In this document: positions 42,665 to 51,756 of the stretch, piece by piece
Layout of the letters: the number at the start of each line of letters is the position of its first letter
How positions within the stretch are numbered: the first letter of the stretch is position 1
From: an uncultured Bacteroides sp.
GTDB taxonomy: Bacteria > Bacteroidota > Bacteroidia > Bacteroidales > Bacteroidaceae
Reading direction: 5' to 3'
DNA: 64,000 bases
Assembly: GCA_900552645.1 (NCBI GenBank)
Contig: USAN01000006.1
Coordinates: 62,001 to 126,000 of the forward strand
Position numbers and translations under genes: made by a program
The notes under the pieces: model-generated
Told to the model about the DNA's origin: nothing
Seen by the model: the letters and a program-made list of their open reading frames with translations, nothing else
Databases searched by the model: none

Positions 42665-42752
42665 CAAAAGTAACTTATTTATCAACTTCTACCCTTTCCT
42701 TTTTGACAATTGAACTATTATATTTGGTTTTATATGTTATGTTTTATAACAT
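42665..42752 (-). promoter_or_regulatory. Candidate rha promoter region
   Basis: On the minus strand TACTTTTG (42665-42672) fits the -7 consensus, 33 bp before the rhaB ATG. A dyad ATGTTAT-N5-ATAACAT (42734-42752) sits about 65 bp upstream of it, in the right place for an activator of the AraC kind. No -33 TTTG is present, as expected for an activator-dependent promoter. Confidence 0.45.
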
Positions 42753-42877
42753 GCTTGTTCGTATATATAGCATTACTATCCTATTGACATTAAGAAAACT
42801 TTGCATCATATTAATTTAATGAAACAGCATCTTTTTTGAACTCTCGGCAGATGCCTTTTCTTTTTATACAACATTTC

Positions 42878-42952
42878 TGCATAAAAAATATGCATAAAAA
42901 TGAATTTTTCTTTGAATATGCATTGTTTTTATTCAAAAAAACTATACTTTTG
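42878..42952 (+). promoter_or_regulatory. argR promoter with possible ArgR operator words
   Basis: TTG (42923-42925), 19 bp and TACTTTTG (42945-42952) make a Bacteroides-type promoter 27 bp before the argR ATG at 42980. Over and around it TGCAT words recur: a dyad TGCAT-N7-ATGCA at 42878-42894, TGCATAAAAATGAAT from 42891, and ATGCAT at 42918-42923. ArgR binds A+T-rich dyads of this kind, so autoregulation of the arg operon is likely; the operator assignment is inference. Confidence 0.5.
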
Positions 42953-42979
42953 CATCAAGTTAAGAATAATTATGCAAGT

Positions 42980-43453
42980 ATGAAAAGTAAGAAAACTAGA
43001 CTTGATGCAATTAAGATAATCATTTCAAGTAAAGAAATAGGCAGTCAGGAGGAGTTATTAAAAGAACTTCTTAAGGAAGGATACAGACTTACTCAGGCTA
43101 CCCTTTCACGCGATTTGAAACAACTTAAAGTTGCTAAAGCCGCAAGTATGAACGGGAATTATGTATATGTATTACCTAATAATACAATGTACAAACGTAT
43201 GACCGATTCTAAATCTAGCGCTGAATTGTTAATGCAGAATGGCTTTATTTCAATTGAATTTTCTTCAAACATAGCTGTTATAAAAACAAGACCAGGTTAT
43301 GCCAGCAGTCTTGCATATGACATTGACAATAAAAACTTTGACGAAATATTAGGTACTATTGCAGGCGATGATACCATAATGCTTGTAATTCGTGAGGGAT
43401 ATACCAAAACATCTGTGAAAGAGGCCCTATCATTAGTCATACCAAATATTTAA
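42980..43453 (+). CDS. argR: Arginine repressor ArgR
   Basis: This hexameric regulator binds arginine and controls arg genes. The 157-aa length is standard. The N-terminal winged helix-turn-helix (about 1-70, RLDAIKIIISSKEIGSQEELLKELLKEGYRLTQATLSRDLKQLKV) carries the TLSRDLK recognition motif. The C-terminal arginine-binding domain has IAVIKTRPGYASSLAYDID and the GTIAGDDTIMLVIRE loop with its paired aspartates. I start at 42980 (MKSKKTRL). The frame is open further up, but those residues are unlike the family and would span the promoter. It leads the arg gene run. Confidence 0.93.
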   Translation: MKSKKTRLDAIKIIISSKEIGSQEELLKELLKEGYRLTQATLSRDLKQLKVAKAASMNGNYVYVLPNNTMYKRMTDSKSSAELLMQNGFISIEFSSNIAVIKTRPGYASSLAYDIDNKNFDEILGTIAGDDTIMLVIREGYTKTSVKEALSLVIPNI

Positions 43454-43481
43454 AAGATAATTCTTTAAGAATAACAGCGAA

Positions 43482-44039
43482 ATGGATAATAAACAGATTG
43501 ATGTGATGGTAGCCGACGCATCACATGAAATTTATGTTGACAAGATTTTAGATACGATAAGAGAGGCAGCAAAAGTTCGCGGTACAGGAATAGCCGAACG
43601 TACTCATGAGTATGTAGCAACCAAAATGAAGGAAGGTAAGGCAATAATAGCCTTATGTGGTGACGAACTGGCCGGCTTTACTTATATAGAATCATGGGGT
43701 AACAAAAAATATGTAGCTACATCAGGACTTATAGTCCACCCAAATTTCCGCAGTATGGGTCTTGCAAAAAGAATTAAGCAGGCATCTTTCAAGCTTGCCA
43801 GATTAAGATGGCCTAATGCTAAAATATTCAGTCTTACAAGTGGAGCTGCAGTAATGAAAATGAATACAGAACTGGGATATGTACCAGTTACATTCAATGA
43901 ACTTACTGATGACGAAGCCTTTTGGAAAGGATGTGAAGGATGTACAAATCATGATATATTAGTAGCTAAGAATCGTAAATTCTGCATTTGCACTGCAATG
44001 CTTTATGATCCTGCACTACACGAAGACGATAAAATTTAA
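43482..44039 (+). CDS. GNAT N-acyltransferase, probable N-acylglutamate synthase
   Basis: This 185-aa GNAT protein lies between argR and argG. The acetyl-CoA-binding region is VATSGLIVHPNFRSMGLAKRIKQASFKLA (about residues 80-110, a variant of the Q/RxxGxG/A loop). The C-terminal part has paired cysteines in GCEGCTNH and CICTAM, which are unusual in GNATs and could bind metal. Bacteroides make arginine through N-succinyl intermediates. As I recall, genetic work in B. thetaiotaomicron assigned the first step to a GNAT next to argG. From that context I infer glutamate N-acylation here; the sequence alone says only GNAT. Confidence 0.75.
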   Translation: MDNKQIDVMVADASHEIYVDKILDTIREAAKVRGTGIAERTHEYVATKMKEGKAIIALCGDELAGFTYIESWGNKKYVATSGLIVHPNFRSMGLAKRIKQASFKLARLRWPNAKIFSLTSGAAVMKMNTELGYVPVTFNELTDDEAFWKGCEGCTNHDILVAKNRKFCICTAMLYDPALHEDDKI

Positions 44040-44048
44040 ATATTAGAT

Positions 44049-45254
44049 ATGGAAAAGAAGAAAAAGGTTGTGGTTGCATTCAGTGGAGGTCTTGACACCT
44101 CTTATACTGTAATGTATCTCGCAAAAGAAAAAGGATATGAAGTTTACGCAGCATGCGCAAACACAGGAGGTTTTAGTGAAGAACAGCTAAAACAAAACGA
44201 AGAAAATGCATATAAACTTGGTGCTGTAAAATATGTAACTTTGGACGTTACACAGGAATATTATGAAAAGAGCCTTAAATACATGGTTTTCGGTAATGTT
44301 CTACGTAATGGAACTTATCCTATTTCAGTAAGCTCGGAACGTATTTTTCAGGCCTTAGCCATTGCACGATATGCAAACGAAATAGGAGCAGATGCAATTG
44401 CGCATGGATCTACAGGAGCCGGAAATGATCAGATACGATTCGACATGACCTTCCTTGTTCTAGCACCAGGTGTAGAAATTATAACTCTTACACGCGACAA
44501 TGCACTTTCTCGCCAGGAAGAGATAGACTATCTTAAAGATAACGGTTTTGTAGCCGACTTTACAAAACTTAAATACTCATATAATGTAGGATTATGGGGA
44601 ACATCTATTTGTGGAGGAGAAATCCTCGACTCGACAAAGGGACTTCCGGATGATGCATACTTAAAACAACCAAAAAAAGAGGGATCGGAAGAGTTGAAGC
44701 TTACTTTCGAAAAAGGTGAACTTAAAGCTGTAAACGGCGAAACATTTGATGATCCAATTAAAGCAATCCAAAAAGTGGAAGAAATCGGCTCTGCTTATGC
44801 TATTGGGCGTGACATGCACGTTGGCGACACAATCATTGGTATAAAAGGCAGAGTAGGTTTCGAAGCTGCAGCCCCTATGTTAATTATAGGTGCCCATAAA
44901 TTCCTAGAAAAATATACTCTTAGTAAATGGCAGCAATACTGGAAAGATCAGGTAGCTAACTGGTATGGTATGTTCCTGCATGAAAGTCAGTATCTAGAGC
45001 CGGTTATGCGCGATATAGAAGCTATGCTTCAGGAATCACAGAGAAATGTGAATGGAACAGCAATACTTGAGCTGCGTCCTCTTTCATTCTCGACTGTAGG
45101 AGTTGACTCTAAGGACGACCTTGTGAAAACTAAATTCGGTGAATATGGTGAAATGCAGAAAGGATGGACAGCCGAAGATGCAAAAGGATTCATAAAGGTT
45201 ACTTCTACTCCTTTACGTGTATATTATAACAACCACAAGGACGAAGAAATTTAA
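44049..45254 (+). CDS. argG: Argininosuccinate synthase
   Basis: This enzyme joins citrulline and aspartate with ATP to argininosuccinate. The 401-aa chain opens with the PP-loop VVVAFSGGLDTSYTVMYL and carries AHGSTGAGNDQIRFD near residue 118, the YNVGLWGTSICGGEILD block, and the IGRDMHVGDTIIGIKGRVGFEAAAP region. The length fits the family. It starts 9 bp after the GNAT gene and is followed by argC after 2 bp. Confidence 0.96.
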   Translation: MEKKKKVVVAFSGGLDTSYTVMYLAKEKGYEVYAACANTGGFSEEQLKQNEENAYKLGAVKYVTLDVTQEYYEKSLKYMVFGNVLRNGTYPISVSSERIFQALAIARYANEIGADAIAHGSTGAGNDQIRFDMTFLVLAPGVEIITLTRDNALSRQEEIDYLKDNGFVADFTKLKYSYNVGLWGTSICGGEILDSTKGLPDDAYLKQPKKEGSEELKLTFEKGELKAVNGETFDDPIKAIQKVEEIGSAYAIGRDMHVGDTIIGIKGRVGFEAAAPMLIIGAHKFLEKYTLSKWQQYWKDQVANWYGMFLHESQYLEPVMRDIEAMLQESQRNVNGTAILELRPLSFSTVGVDSKDDLVKTKFGEYGEMQKGWTAEDAKGFIKVTSTPLRVYYNNHKDEEI

Positions 45255-45256
45255 TT

Positions 45257-46225
45257 ATGATTAAAGTAGGAATTATAGGTGGAGCCGGTTATACGGCAGG
45301 CGAATTAATTCGCCTGCTGATAAACCATCCTGATGTAGAGATAAAATTCATAAACAGCAGCAGTAATGCAGGCAACAAGATAACCGATGTACATGAAGGA
45401 TTGTATGGAGAAACAGATATGGTATTTACCGACCAACTTCCTTTGGACGAGATTGATTTGCTATATTTCTGTACTGCACATGGCGACACAAAGAAGTTTA
45501 TGGAAAGCCATAATATTCCGGAAGAGCTAAAGATAATAGACCTTTCAATGGATTATCGTCTTAAAAATGAAGACAATGATTTCATCTATGGTTTACCAGA
45601 ACTTAACCGCCGTACAATATGCAAAAGCAAATATGTAGCAAATCCCGGATGCTTCGCTACATGTATTCAATTGGGGCTGCTACCATTGGCAAAGCATCTT
45701 CTACTGAACGATGACGTTATGGTAAATGCAATTACAGGAAGTACCGGTGCAGGAGTAAAACCTGGGGCAACCAGTCACTTTAGTTGGCGTAACAATAACA
45801 TGAGCATATACAAGCCTTTTTCGCACCAACATGTACCCGAAATAAAGCAGTCATTGGAACAGCTTCAAAGCAGCTTTAAATCGGATATTGATTTCATTCC
45901 TTACCGTGGCGATTTTGCACGTGGAATCTTTGCTACTCTTGTTGTGAAATGCAAGGTAGAATTGGACGAAATAGTCAAGATGTATGAGGAATACTATGCC
46001 GAGGATTCGTTTGTTCATATAGTTGAAAAAAATATAGACCTTAAACAGGTTGTCAATACCAATAAATGTTTGATACACTTAGAGAAGCACGGCGATAAGT
46101 TGCTTATCATATCATGTATAGACAATTTGCTAAAAGGTGCCAGCGGCCAGGCTGTTCATAACATGAATCTTATGTTCAACTTAGAAGAAACCGTAGGACT
46201 TAATCTGAAGCCATCGGCATTTTAA
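45257..46225 (+). CDS. argC: N-acyl-gamma-glutamyl-phosphate reductase
   Basis: This NADPH enzyme reduces acylglutamyl phosphate to the semialdehyde. The 322-aa chain has the Rossmann start KVGIIGGAGYTAGELIRLL, the catalytic cysteine in VANPGCFATCIQLGLLPL near residue 136, and TGSTGAGVKPG and SHQHVPEI further on. In Bacteroides the acyl group is expected to be succinyl, by family knowledge. It is followed by argD after a 96-bp gap. Confidence 0.95.
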   Translation: MIKVGIIGGAGYTAGELIRLLINHPDVEIKFINSSSNAGNKITDVHEGLYGETDMVFTDQLPLDEIDLLYFCTAHGDTKKFMESHNIPEELKIIDLSMDYRLKNEDNDFIYGLPELNRRTICKSKYVANPGCFATCIQLGLLPLAKHLLLNDDVMVNAITGSTGAGVKPGATSHFSWRNNNMSIYKPFSHQHVPEIKQSLEQLQSSFKSDIDFIPYRGDFARGIFATLVVKCKVELDEIVKMYEEYYAEDSFVHIVEKNIDLKQVVNTNKCLIHLEKHGDKLLIISCIDNLLKGASGQAVHNMNLMFNLEETVGLNLKPSAF

Positions 46226-46321
46226 ATGTCATGGAATGAATTAACTTAAGAGTTGTTGACATAACAATGGCCATTAGGCATTTACCTGTACAACACTATA
46301 GATAATATTAAAATTAGTACG

Positions 46322-47443
46322 ATGAAATTATTCGATGTATATCCATTATTTGATATAAATATTGTAAGAGGAAAAGGTTGTCATGTATGGGACGACAAAG
46401 ATACTGAATATCTTGATCTTTACGGAGGTCATGCAGTTATCTCGATAGGTCATGCTCATCCTCATTATGTAGATGAAATAAGCAATCAGGTTGCAAAACT
46501 TGGCTTCTACTCGAATTCGGTTATCAACACTCTTCAGCAGGAAGTTGCCGATAAACTTGGTAGATTGTCGGGATATGATGACTATCAGCTATTCCTTATT
46601 AACAGTGGTGCAGAAGCTAATGAGAATGCTCTTAAGCTTGCATCTTTCTACAATGGACGTACTAGAGTAATATCTTTTAACAAGGCTTTTCACGGACGTA
46701 CTTCACTTGCAGTAGAGGTTACGGCTAATCCAAATATTATTGCACCAATTAACGCCAACGGACATGTAACTTATCTTCCTCTTAACGATATTGAGGCTGT
46801 AAAGGCAGAACTAGCAGATGGCGACGTGTGTGCTATTATAATAGAAGGTATACAAGGTGTAGGCGGAATTCAGATACCAGAGAAGAAATTCCTTCAGGAT
46901 TTGAGTGCATTGTGCGAACAGACAAACACTGTTCTTATACTTGATGAAATACAGTCGGGCTATGGTCGTTCGGGCAAGTTCTTTGCGCATCAATATGCCG
47001 ATATACGTCCCGACATGATTACCGTTGCAAAAGGTATAGGTAACGGATTTCCTATGGCAGGCGTTCTTATAAGTCCTAAGTTTAAGCCAGTATACGGTCA
47101 ATTAGGCACTACTTTCGGAGGAAATCATTTGGCATGTGCCGCAGCAATAGCTGTACTTGATGTTATAGAAAAGGAGAATCTTATAGAAAATGCGTCAAAT
47201 GTAGGTAATTATCTTATAGAAGAACTAAAGAAAATTTCTCAGATAAAAGAGGTACGTGGCGAAGGACTAATGATAGGTATGGAATTTGAAGAACCAGTAA
47301 AAGAGTTTCGCAAGCGTCTTTTATTTGAAGAAAAGGTCTTTACCGGAGTAAGTGGGACTAATGTTATCCGACTTCTTCCACCATTATGCCTAAGCATGGA
47401 TGAAGCAACTGAATTCATTACTAGATTCAAAAGACTATTATAA
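46322..47443 (+). CDS. argD: N-acylornithine aminotransferase
   Basis: This class III PLP aminotransferase makes acylornithine from the semialdehyde. The 373-aa chain has the INSGAEANENALKLA phosphate-binding block near residue 98, FHGRTSLA, LILDEIQSGYGRSGKFFAHQ with the PLP-ring aspartate, and VAKGIGNGFPMAG whose lysine binds PLP. It is shorter than acetylornithine enzymes of E. coli (about 406) but full for this group. A 96-bp gap separates it from argC. Substrate preference (succinyl versus acetyl) is not readable. Confidence 0.95.
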   Translation: MKLFDVYPLFDINIVRGKGCHVWDDKDTEYLDLYGGHAVISIGHAHPHYVDEISNQVAKLGFYSNSVINTLQQEVADKLGRLSGYDDYQLFLINSGAEANENALKLASFYNGRTRVISFNKAFHGRTSLAVEVTANPNIIAPINANGHVTYLPLNDIEAVKAELADGDVCAIIIEGIQGVGGIQIPEKKFLQDLSALCEQTNTVLILDEIQSGYGRSGKFFAHQYADIRPDMITVAKGIGNGFPMAGVLISPKFKPVYGQLGTTFGGNHLACAAAIAVLDVIEKENLIENASNVGNYLIEELKKISQIKEVRGEGLMIGMEFEEPVKEFRKRLLFEEKVFTGVSGTNVIRLLPPLCLSMDEATEFITRFKRLL

Positions 47444-47465
47444 CACCTTTATATACTTACAAATG

Positions 47466-47495
47466 AAAATGGTGGCTTTATATGCTGCCATTTTC
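47466..47495 (+). terminator. Hairpin terminator after argD
   Basis: Arms AAAATGGTGGC (47466-47476) and GCTGCCATTTT (47484-47494) pair over 11 positions, with mispairing in the middle, close a 7-nt loop and run toward a T-rich stretch. They abut the stop of the convergent outer-membrane protein gene. Confidence 0.65.
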
Positions 47496-48154
47496 TATTT
47501 TCCGAACAATAGCATAAACCCGAAGTTTACAAATGTAATATGATTCTTGAACCAAGAATGATTAATTCCATCATCGTAATCTTTATCAGGATTAAACAGA
47601 CGGCCATCAGGATTGGCAAACCAGTCGGCGGTAAGTACATCCATCTTTAATATTCCTCCCATTCCTTTTGCTATAGCAAATTCATATCCCAATCCTATTG
47701 ACAAGCCACAGTAGCCTTTATGATACTTATGACCTACATATTTTGTATTATATATTCGTTCCTGATAGTCCATATATCCTATTCCTAATGATAAATAAAG
47801 GCCTTGCTTGTCATTACTCATTAAATACCTAAATGTTATGTTTGGGTGAACATAATGGACATGCATCTTATCGGGCGACAATTGGGCATTAAGATAATCA
47901 TACTGCAAACCAACTCCTACATTAGGATTTAAATAATATCTCCATTCCCCTGTAAAACAATAGCCTACACAATCACCATTTCTATTAAAGAAGTCATTAT
48001 TATTTCCATCAACGGATGGTACCATTAATCCTCCTCCAAACGAGATACTATATATATTTGGAAGTTCTATATATCCTTCATCGTTTTGCGCAAAGATGCT
48101 GATATTAGAGAATATCGCAAGAAATAGTGCTAATTGTAGTTTTATCTTTTTCAT
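47495..48154 (-). CDS. Small outer-membrane beta-barrel protein
   Basis: This 219-aa protein starts at MKKIKLQLALFLAIFSNISIFAQ (signal peptide, cleavage about residue 23). The mature part has alternating hydrophobic strands rich in glycine and aromatic residues (SISFGGGLMVP, GYCFTGEWRYYLNPNVGVGLQYDYL, GLYLSLGIGYMDYQE, GYCGLSIGLGYEFAIAKG) and ends in FVNFGFMLLFGK, typical of an eight-strand porin-like barrel. Function unknown. The frame can be opened 21 codons earlier only with a TTG, which I reject because the signal peptide begins at 48154. It is convergent with argD and divergent from proC. Confidence 0.8.
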   Translation of the reverse strand: MKKIKLQLALFLAIFSNISIFAQNDEGYIELPNIYSISFGGGLMVPSVDGNNNDFFNRNGDCVGYCFTGEWRYYLNPNVGVGLQYDYLNAQLSPDKMHVHYVHPNITFRYLMSNDKQGLYLSLGIGYMDYQERIYNTKYVGHKYHKGYCGLSIGLGYEFAIAKGMGGILKMDVLTADWFANPDGRLFNPDKDYDDGINHSWFKNHITFVNFGFMLLFGK

Positions 48155-48288
48155 TAACAATGTCGTTTCTACTGATACAAAGTTACTTTTATTATATAAA
48201 TGACAATAATAATACAAACTATTGCAAAAAGATATATTAATATGTAATTTTACATTGTTATAAAGATAAAAACAAATACTTTAAATAT

Positions 48289-49062
48289 ATGAAAGTAGCA
48301 ATAATAGGAGCCGGCAATATGGGAAGTGCCATAGCTCGCGGATTGGCTCAGGGAAACATAATTAATACAAACGATATTATTGTATCTAACCCATCATCCG
48401 AAAAACTATCAGCTTTAAAAGATGAATATCCCTCCATTACTGTAACCAACAGCAATAAGGAAGCTGCAAAAGATGCGGATATAGTTATTTTAGCAGTAAA
48501 GCCATGGTTAGTAAATCAGGTATTGAGCTTCCTAAACTTAAATTCCGATAAGGTATTGGTTTCTATAGCAGCAGGAATCTCGTTCGACCAATTATCGGAA
48601 AGCGTAGGAAGTGAGATAACTATGTTTAGATTAATTCCTAATACTGCCATAAAGTATCTTGAAAGTATGACAGTTATTTCAAGCCGTAATGCAAGCAAAG
48701 AACAAGAAGATCTTATGCTTAATATATTTAATGAAATGGGTATGGCTATAATGATACCCGAGAATCAGATGGCTGCCACAACAGCACTTACATCATGTGG
48801 AATAGCATATGTATTGAAATATATTCAGGCGGCTATGCAGGCTGGAATAGAACTTGGAATATATCCTAAAGATGCACAGAAGATGGTAGCACAATCTGTA
48901 AAAGGTGCCGCTGCTCTGTTATTAAACCAGGACACCCACCCATCTGTAGAAATAGACAAGGTTACAACTCCTGGCGGTTTAACAATAAAAGGAATAAACG
49001 AACTTGATCACAATGGCTTTTCATCGGCCGTAATAAAAGCTATGAAGGCAAGTATTAAATAA
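48289..49062 (+). CDS. proC: Pyrroline-5-carboxylate reductase
   Basis: This enzyme makes the last step of proline synthesis with NAD(P)H. The 257-aa chain begins with the Rossmann motif VAIIGAGNMGSAIARGL, contains VILAVKPWLVNQVL, MFRLIPNTAIKYLESMTVIS, and the C-terminal signature VKGAAALLLNQDTHPSVEIDKVTTPGGLTIKGINELDHNGF. It follows argD after the outer-membrane protein gene, which is on the other strand, so it needs its own promoter. Confidence 0.96.
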   Translation: MKVAIIGAGNMGSAIARGLAQGNIINTNDIIVSNPSSEKLSALKDEYPSITVTNSNKEAAKDADIVILAVKPWLVNQVLSFLNLNSDKVLVSIAAGISFDQLSESVGSEITMFRLIPNTAIKYLESMTVISSRNASKEQEDLMLNIFNEMGMAIMIPENQMAATTALTSCGIAYVLKYIQAAMQAGIELGIYPKDAQKMVAQSVKGAAALLLNQDTHPSVEIDKVTTPGGLTIKGINELDHNGFSSAVIKAMKASIK

Positions 49063-49070
49063 TATTATAC

Positions 49071-49138
49071 CCCTCTTATACTTATCTTTTTTTGAGCCAT
49101 CTCATAAATTTTGATATTTATAAGAGGGCAATAATCTA
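49071..49138. terminator. Inverted repeat between proC and the AGE-epimerase gene
   Basis: CCCTCTTATA (49071-49080) pairs with TATAAGAGGG (49129-49138), a perfect 10-bp stem around a 48-nt loop containing a T run. It occupies nearly the whole gap between the two convergent stops; it is a plausible but not classical terminator. Confidence 0.45.
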
Positions 49139-50332
49139 TTATTTATTGAATCGTTCTATAATCTCCATGCACATTCTACTATTATGATATGGACATTTCC
49201 AGAATCCGGCTTTATCGTCATTCTTATTCTTTACTCCTGCCTTGTCTACACTCCACCACCATTCGCCATTTTCATAATCTATTAAATTGTTCCTTATGAA
49301 ATTCCAGCAATTCAAGGCCTTTTGCAATGCCGATTCATCATTAAAGTATTGATAAATATTTATATATCCTACCACAGTCTCGGCTTGTACCCACCAATGA
49401 TAGTTGCTGTCTATTTCATTAGTTGCATTCTTTTTTTCATATATCATTCTTCCAGCATTGTCCAATCCTTCGGATGCTGCTGACGCAATAGATTTTACAA
49501 ATGGAGATACTTTATCAATAAGTTCTTTGTCGGCTAACACTAAGGCTGCCTCATGAATAAGCCATGAAGCTTCTATATCGTGTCCATACGAAACTATATC
49601 ATACTTACTGTTCCAATCGTCATCAAAGAAAAGCTGTAAATGCGAGCTATTTTTATCAATTATCTTATCTATAAAGATATCTATAAGATTACGAATCTGG
49701 CGAGCAAGTCGTTCATCTTTCCATACCTTATATAGATTGGTATATGGTTCAAGAATATGAAGATGCGTATTCATTGTCTTCCGTTCATTCTCATCCTTAT
49801 CGCTCAATCGCATATCTTCAATTTCTTTCCAATCGCATCTCAACGCCTCGCAATAGCCATTTTTAACGTTGTCAAAGCTATATTCTTCTATACTTTCAAA
49901 TAGCTTAACGGCATATTTAAGTGCTTCGGGATCTTTAGTAGCCCTATAGTATTCACTTAATCCATAGATTGCAAAACCTAAAGCATATATCTGCTTCTTA
50001 GTGTCGAAAGGATTTCCCTTAAAATCAAGAGCCCAGAAAATTCCACCGTATTTATTATCGTAGAATTCATTTATAATAACATTCTTTGCTCTTGTAGCCA
50101 TTTTAAGATATTCATCTTTCTTGAATATTCTATAGGCAGCCGAAAAGGTCCACAATATTCTAGCATTAAGGACAGCTCCTTTAACATTTTCGGGTATCAA
50201 TGTATTGTTACCATCTATACGACCGTAAAATCCTCCTCTCTTATCAACCATATTGTCTATCCAGAATGGTAATATATTAGATGTTAATACATCTTTTACC
50301 TCTTCCTTCAAACTTAAAATTCTTTTATCCAT
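49139..50332 (-). CDS. AGE-family sugar 2-epimerase (cellobiose/mannobiose 2-epimerase type)
   Basis: This 397-aa (alpha/alpha)6-barrel enzyme inverts C2 of the reducing sugar of a disaccharide. Conserved active-site blocks are WTFSAAYRIF, GYCEALRCDW, NTHLHILEPYTNLY (two histidines), YGHDIEASWLIHEAALV (histidine) and HWWVQAETVVGYINIYQ, all of which appear in cellobiose 2-epimerases. It has no signal peptide and acts in the cytoplasm. It lies at the end of the mannan operon behind a symporter and GH130, which supports action on mannobiose to give mannosylglucose, the substrate of GH130. Confidence 0.9.
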   Translation of the reverse strand: MDKRILSLKEEVKDVLTSNILPFWIDNMVDKRGGFYGRIDGNNTLIPENVKGAVLNARILWTFSAAYRIFKKDEYLKMATRAKNVIINEFYDNKYGGIFWALDFKGNPFDTKKQIYALGFAIYGLSEYYRATKDPEALKYAVKLFESIEEYSFDNVKNGYCEALRCDWKEIEDMRLSDKDENERKTMNTHLHILEPYTNLYKVWKDERLARQIRNLIDIFIDKIIDKNSSHLQLFFDDDWNSKYDIVSYGHDIEASWLIHEAALVLADKELIDKVSPFVKSIASAASEGLDNAGRMIYEKKNATNEIDSNYHWWVQAETVVGYINIYQYFNDESALQKALNCWNFIRNNLIDYENGEWWWSVDKAGVKNKNDDKAGFWKCPYHNSRMCMEIIERFNK

Positions 50333-50340
50333 AAAATAAA

Positions 50341-51747
50341 TTATTTACTACGTCTTTGTTCCAATGATGCTGTTATTATCTTCATTCTCCTTTCTGTAAG
50401 AGGATAGAAGAATACCACTATTATTGCTATAAGACATGATAGTCCGGGAAGCCAGCTCATAAGCATATTCAAACCGTTTAGTGCCTCGGAATTCTGAACT
50501 GCATTGGCAGCAGTATTATATCCATACGAAGAGAGCAACCATAATATGAGAGCACTTCCAAATGCGCCTCCAAATTTCTGTGCCATAGAAGAAGAAGAGA
50601 ATATAAGTCCTGTAGAACAGTTCCCATGTTTATATTCAGAATAATCGGCCACATCGGCATACATACTCCATAGAAGTGGGAATGTCATTCCGGCCATTAT
50701 TGATATTAATATCTGAAGAGAGAGGTACAGCCAACATGATGATACATAATAGAAAACTATACTTAATATAGCAGCTACACTCATAGCTCCTATGTAAGTA
50801 TACTTTTTGCCTATAACCAAAGCGATGGGAACCGCAAGAATAACACCAATCATGTTGGCTATTTCCCCTATAGCCAAATAAACACCACAACTTAAACGAA
50901 ATTCATTTGCATTGAAAATCCATAATATATTATTATTACCTATATAATTTTGGAAGAAATATGCTGCTGTACCTCCTCGAATAGAGTTAAAAAGAAGTGC
51001 CGAAACAGCTGCTCCCAAAAGAATCCACCATGGTCCGTTATAAAGGAGTGCCTTTATATCCTTACCTATAGATTGCTTACCGTCCGATGACATCGTAGGT
51101 TTTACAGTTTCGCGCGTCCATAAGAAACATAAAAAGAAAAGAAGCGCACATATAATTCCTATTACTACCATAGAGAGCTCCCAGGAAGTTTGTTCGACTT
51201 TGAGCTGTTCACTCATATTACCGGAATAGATACTTTTCTTAAAGAAATTACATAAAGGTTCGAAGATGGCAAGAGCCAGAAAACTTCCTCCATATGCGAA
51301 GAACATTCTGTATGATGAAAAGACGGTACGTTCCTGAGGTTTGTCGGTAATAACTCCAAGCATGGCACCATATGGTACATTAATGGCGGTATATACAGTC
51401 ATCATTATGATATACGTTACATATGCATATATCAGTTTACCGGTATGATCAAAATTGGGAGTTGTAAAAGTAAGCACCCCAGCTATTGCAAATGGAATGG
51501 CAACCCATAGAAGATAAGGTCGGTACTTACCCCATTTAGTATTTGTACGGTCGGCAATAATTCCCATTATAGGATCGGATATTGCATCCCATAACTTAGA
51601 TATTAGCAACAGTAAAGCTGCTTCTGTCAAAGTTAATCCAAATACATTAGAGTAGAAGAACGGAAGATAGTAAGAAAATATCTTCCAAAACATTGAAGAG
51701 GACATATCCCCAAAACCGTAACCAACCTTTTCTTTTAGTGTTGCCAT
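50341..51747 (-). CDS. GPH-family sugar:cation symporter
   Basis: This 468-aa inner-membrane transporter of the MFS/GPH group (MelB-like) has twelve predicted helices. Signatures are KVGYGFGDMSSSMFWKIFSYYLPFFY at the start, SKLWDAISDPIMGIIADRTNTKWGKYRPYLL (the cation and sugar loop with DP and RTNTKWGKYR), and ADVADYSEYKHG in the second half. It brings beta-mannobiose or related disaccharides from the periplasm to the cytoplasmic epimerase and phosphorylase. Gaps of 9 and 8 bp tie it to the GH130 and epimerase genes. Confidence 0.92.
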   Translation of the reverse strand: MATLKEKVGYGFGDMSSSMFWKIFSYYLPFFYSNVFGLTLTEAALLLLISKLWDAISDPIMGIIADRTNTKWGKYRPYLLWVAIPFAIAGVLTFTTPNFDHTGKLIYAYVTYIIMMTVYTAINVPYGAMLGVITDKPQERTVFSSYRMFFAYGGSFLALAIFEPLCNFFKKSIYSGNMSEQLKVEQTSWELSMVVIGIICALLFFLCFLWTRETVKPTMSSDGKQSIGKDIKALLYNGPWWILLGAAVSALLFNSIRGGTAAYFFQNYIGNNNILWIFNANEFRLSCGVYLAIGEIANMIGVILAVPIALVIGKKYTYIGAMSVAAILSIVFYYVSSCWLYLSLQILISIMAGMTFPLLWSMYADVADYSEYKHGNCSTGLIFSSSSMAQKFGGAFGSALILWLLSSYGYNTAANAVQNSEALNGLNMLMSWLPGLSCLIAIIVVFFYPLTERRMKIITASLEQRRSK

Positions 51748-51756
51748 GTATTATCT

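Noticed and set aside
42836..42979. Longer N-terminus for ArgR
   Set aside because: The extra residues would be encoded by the promoter and dyad region; ArgR proteins start just before the winged helix.
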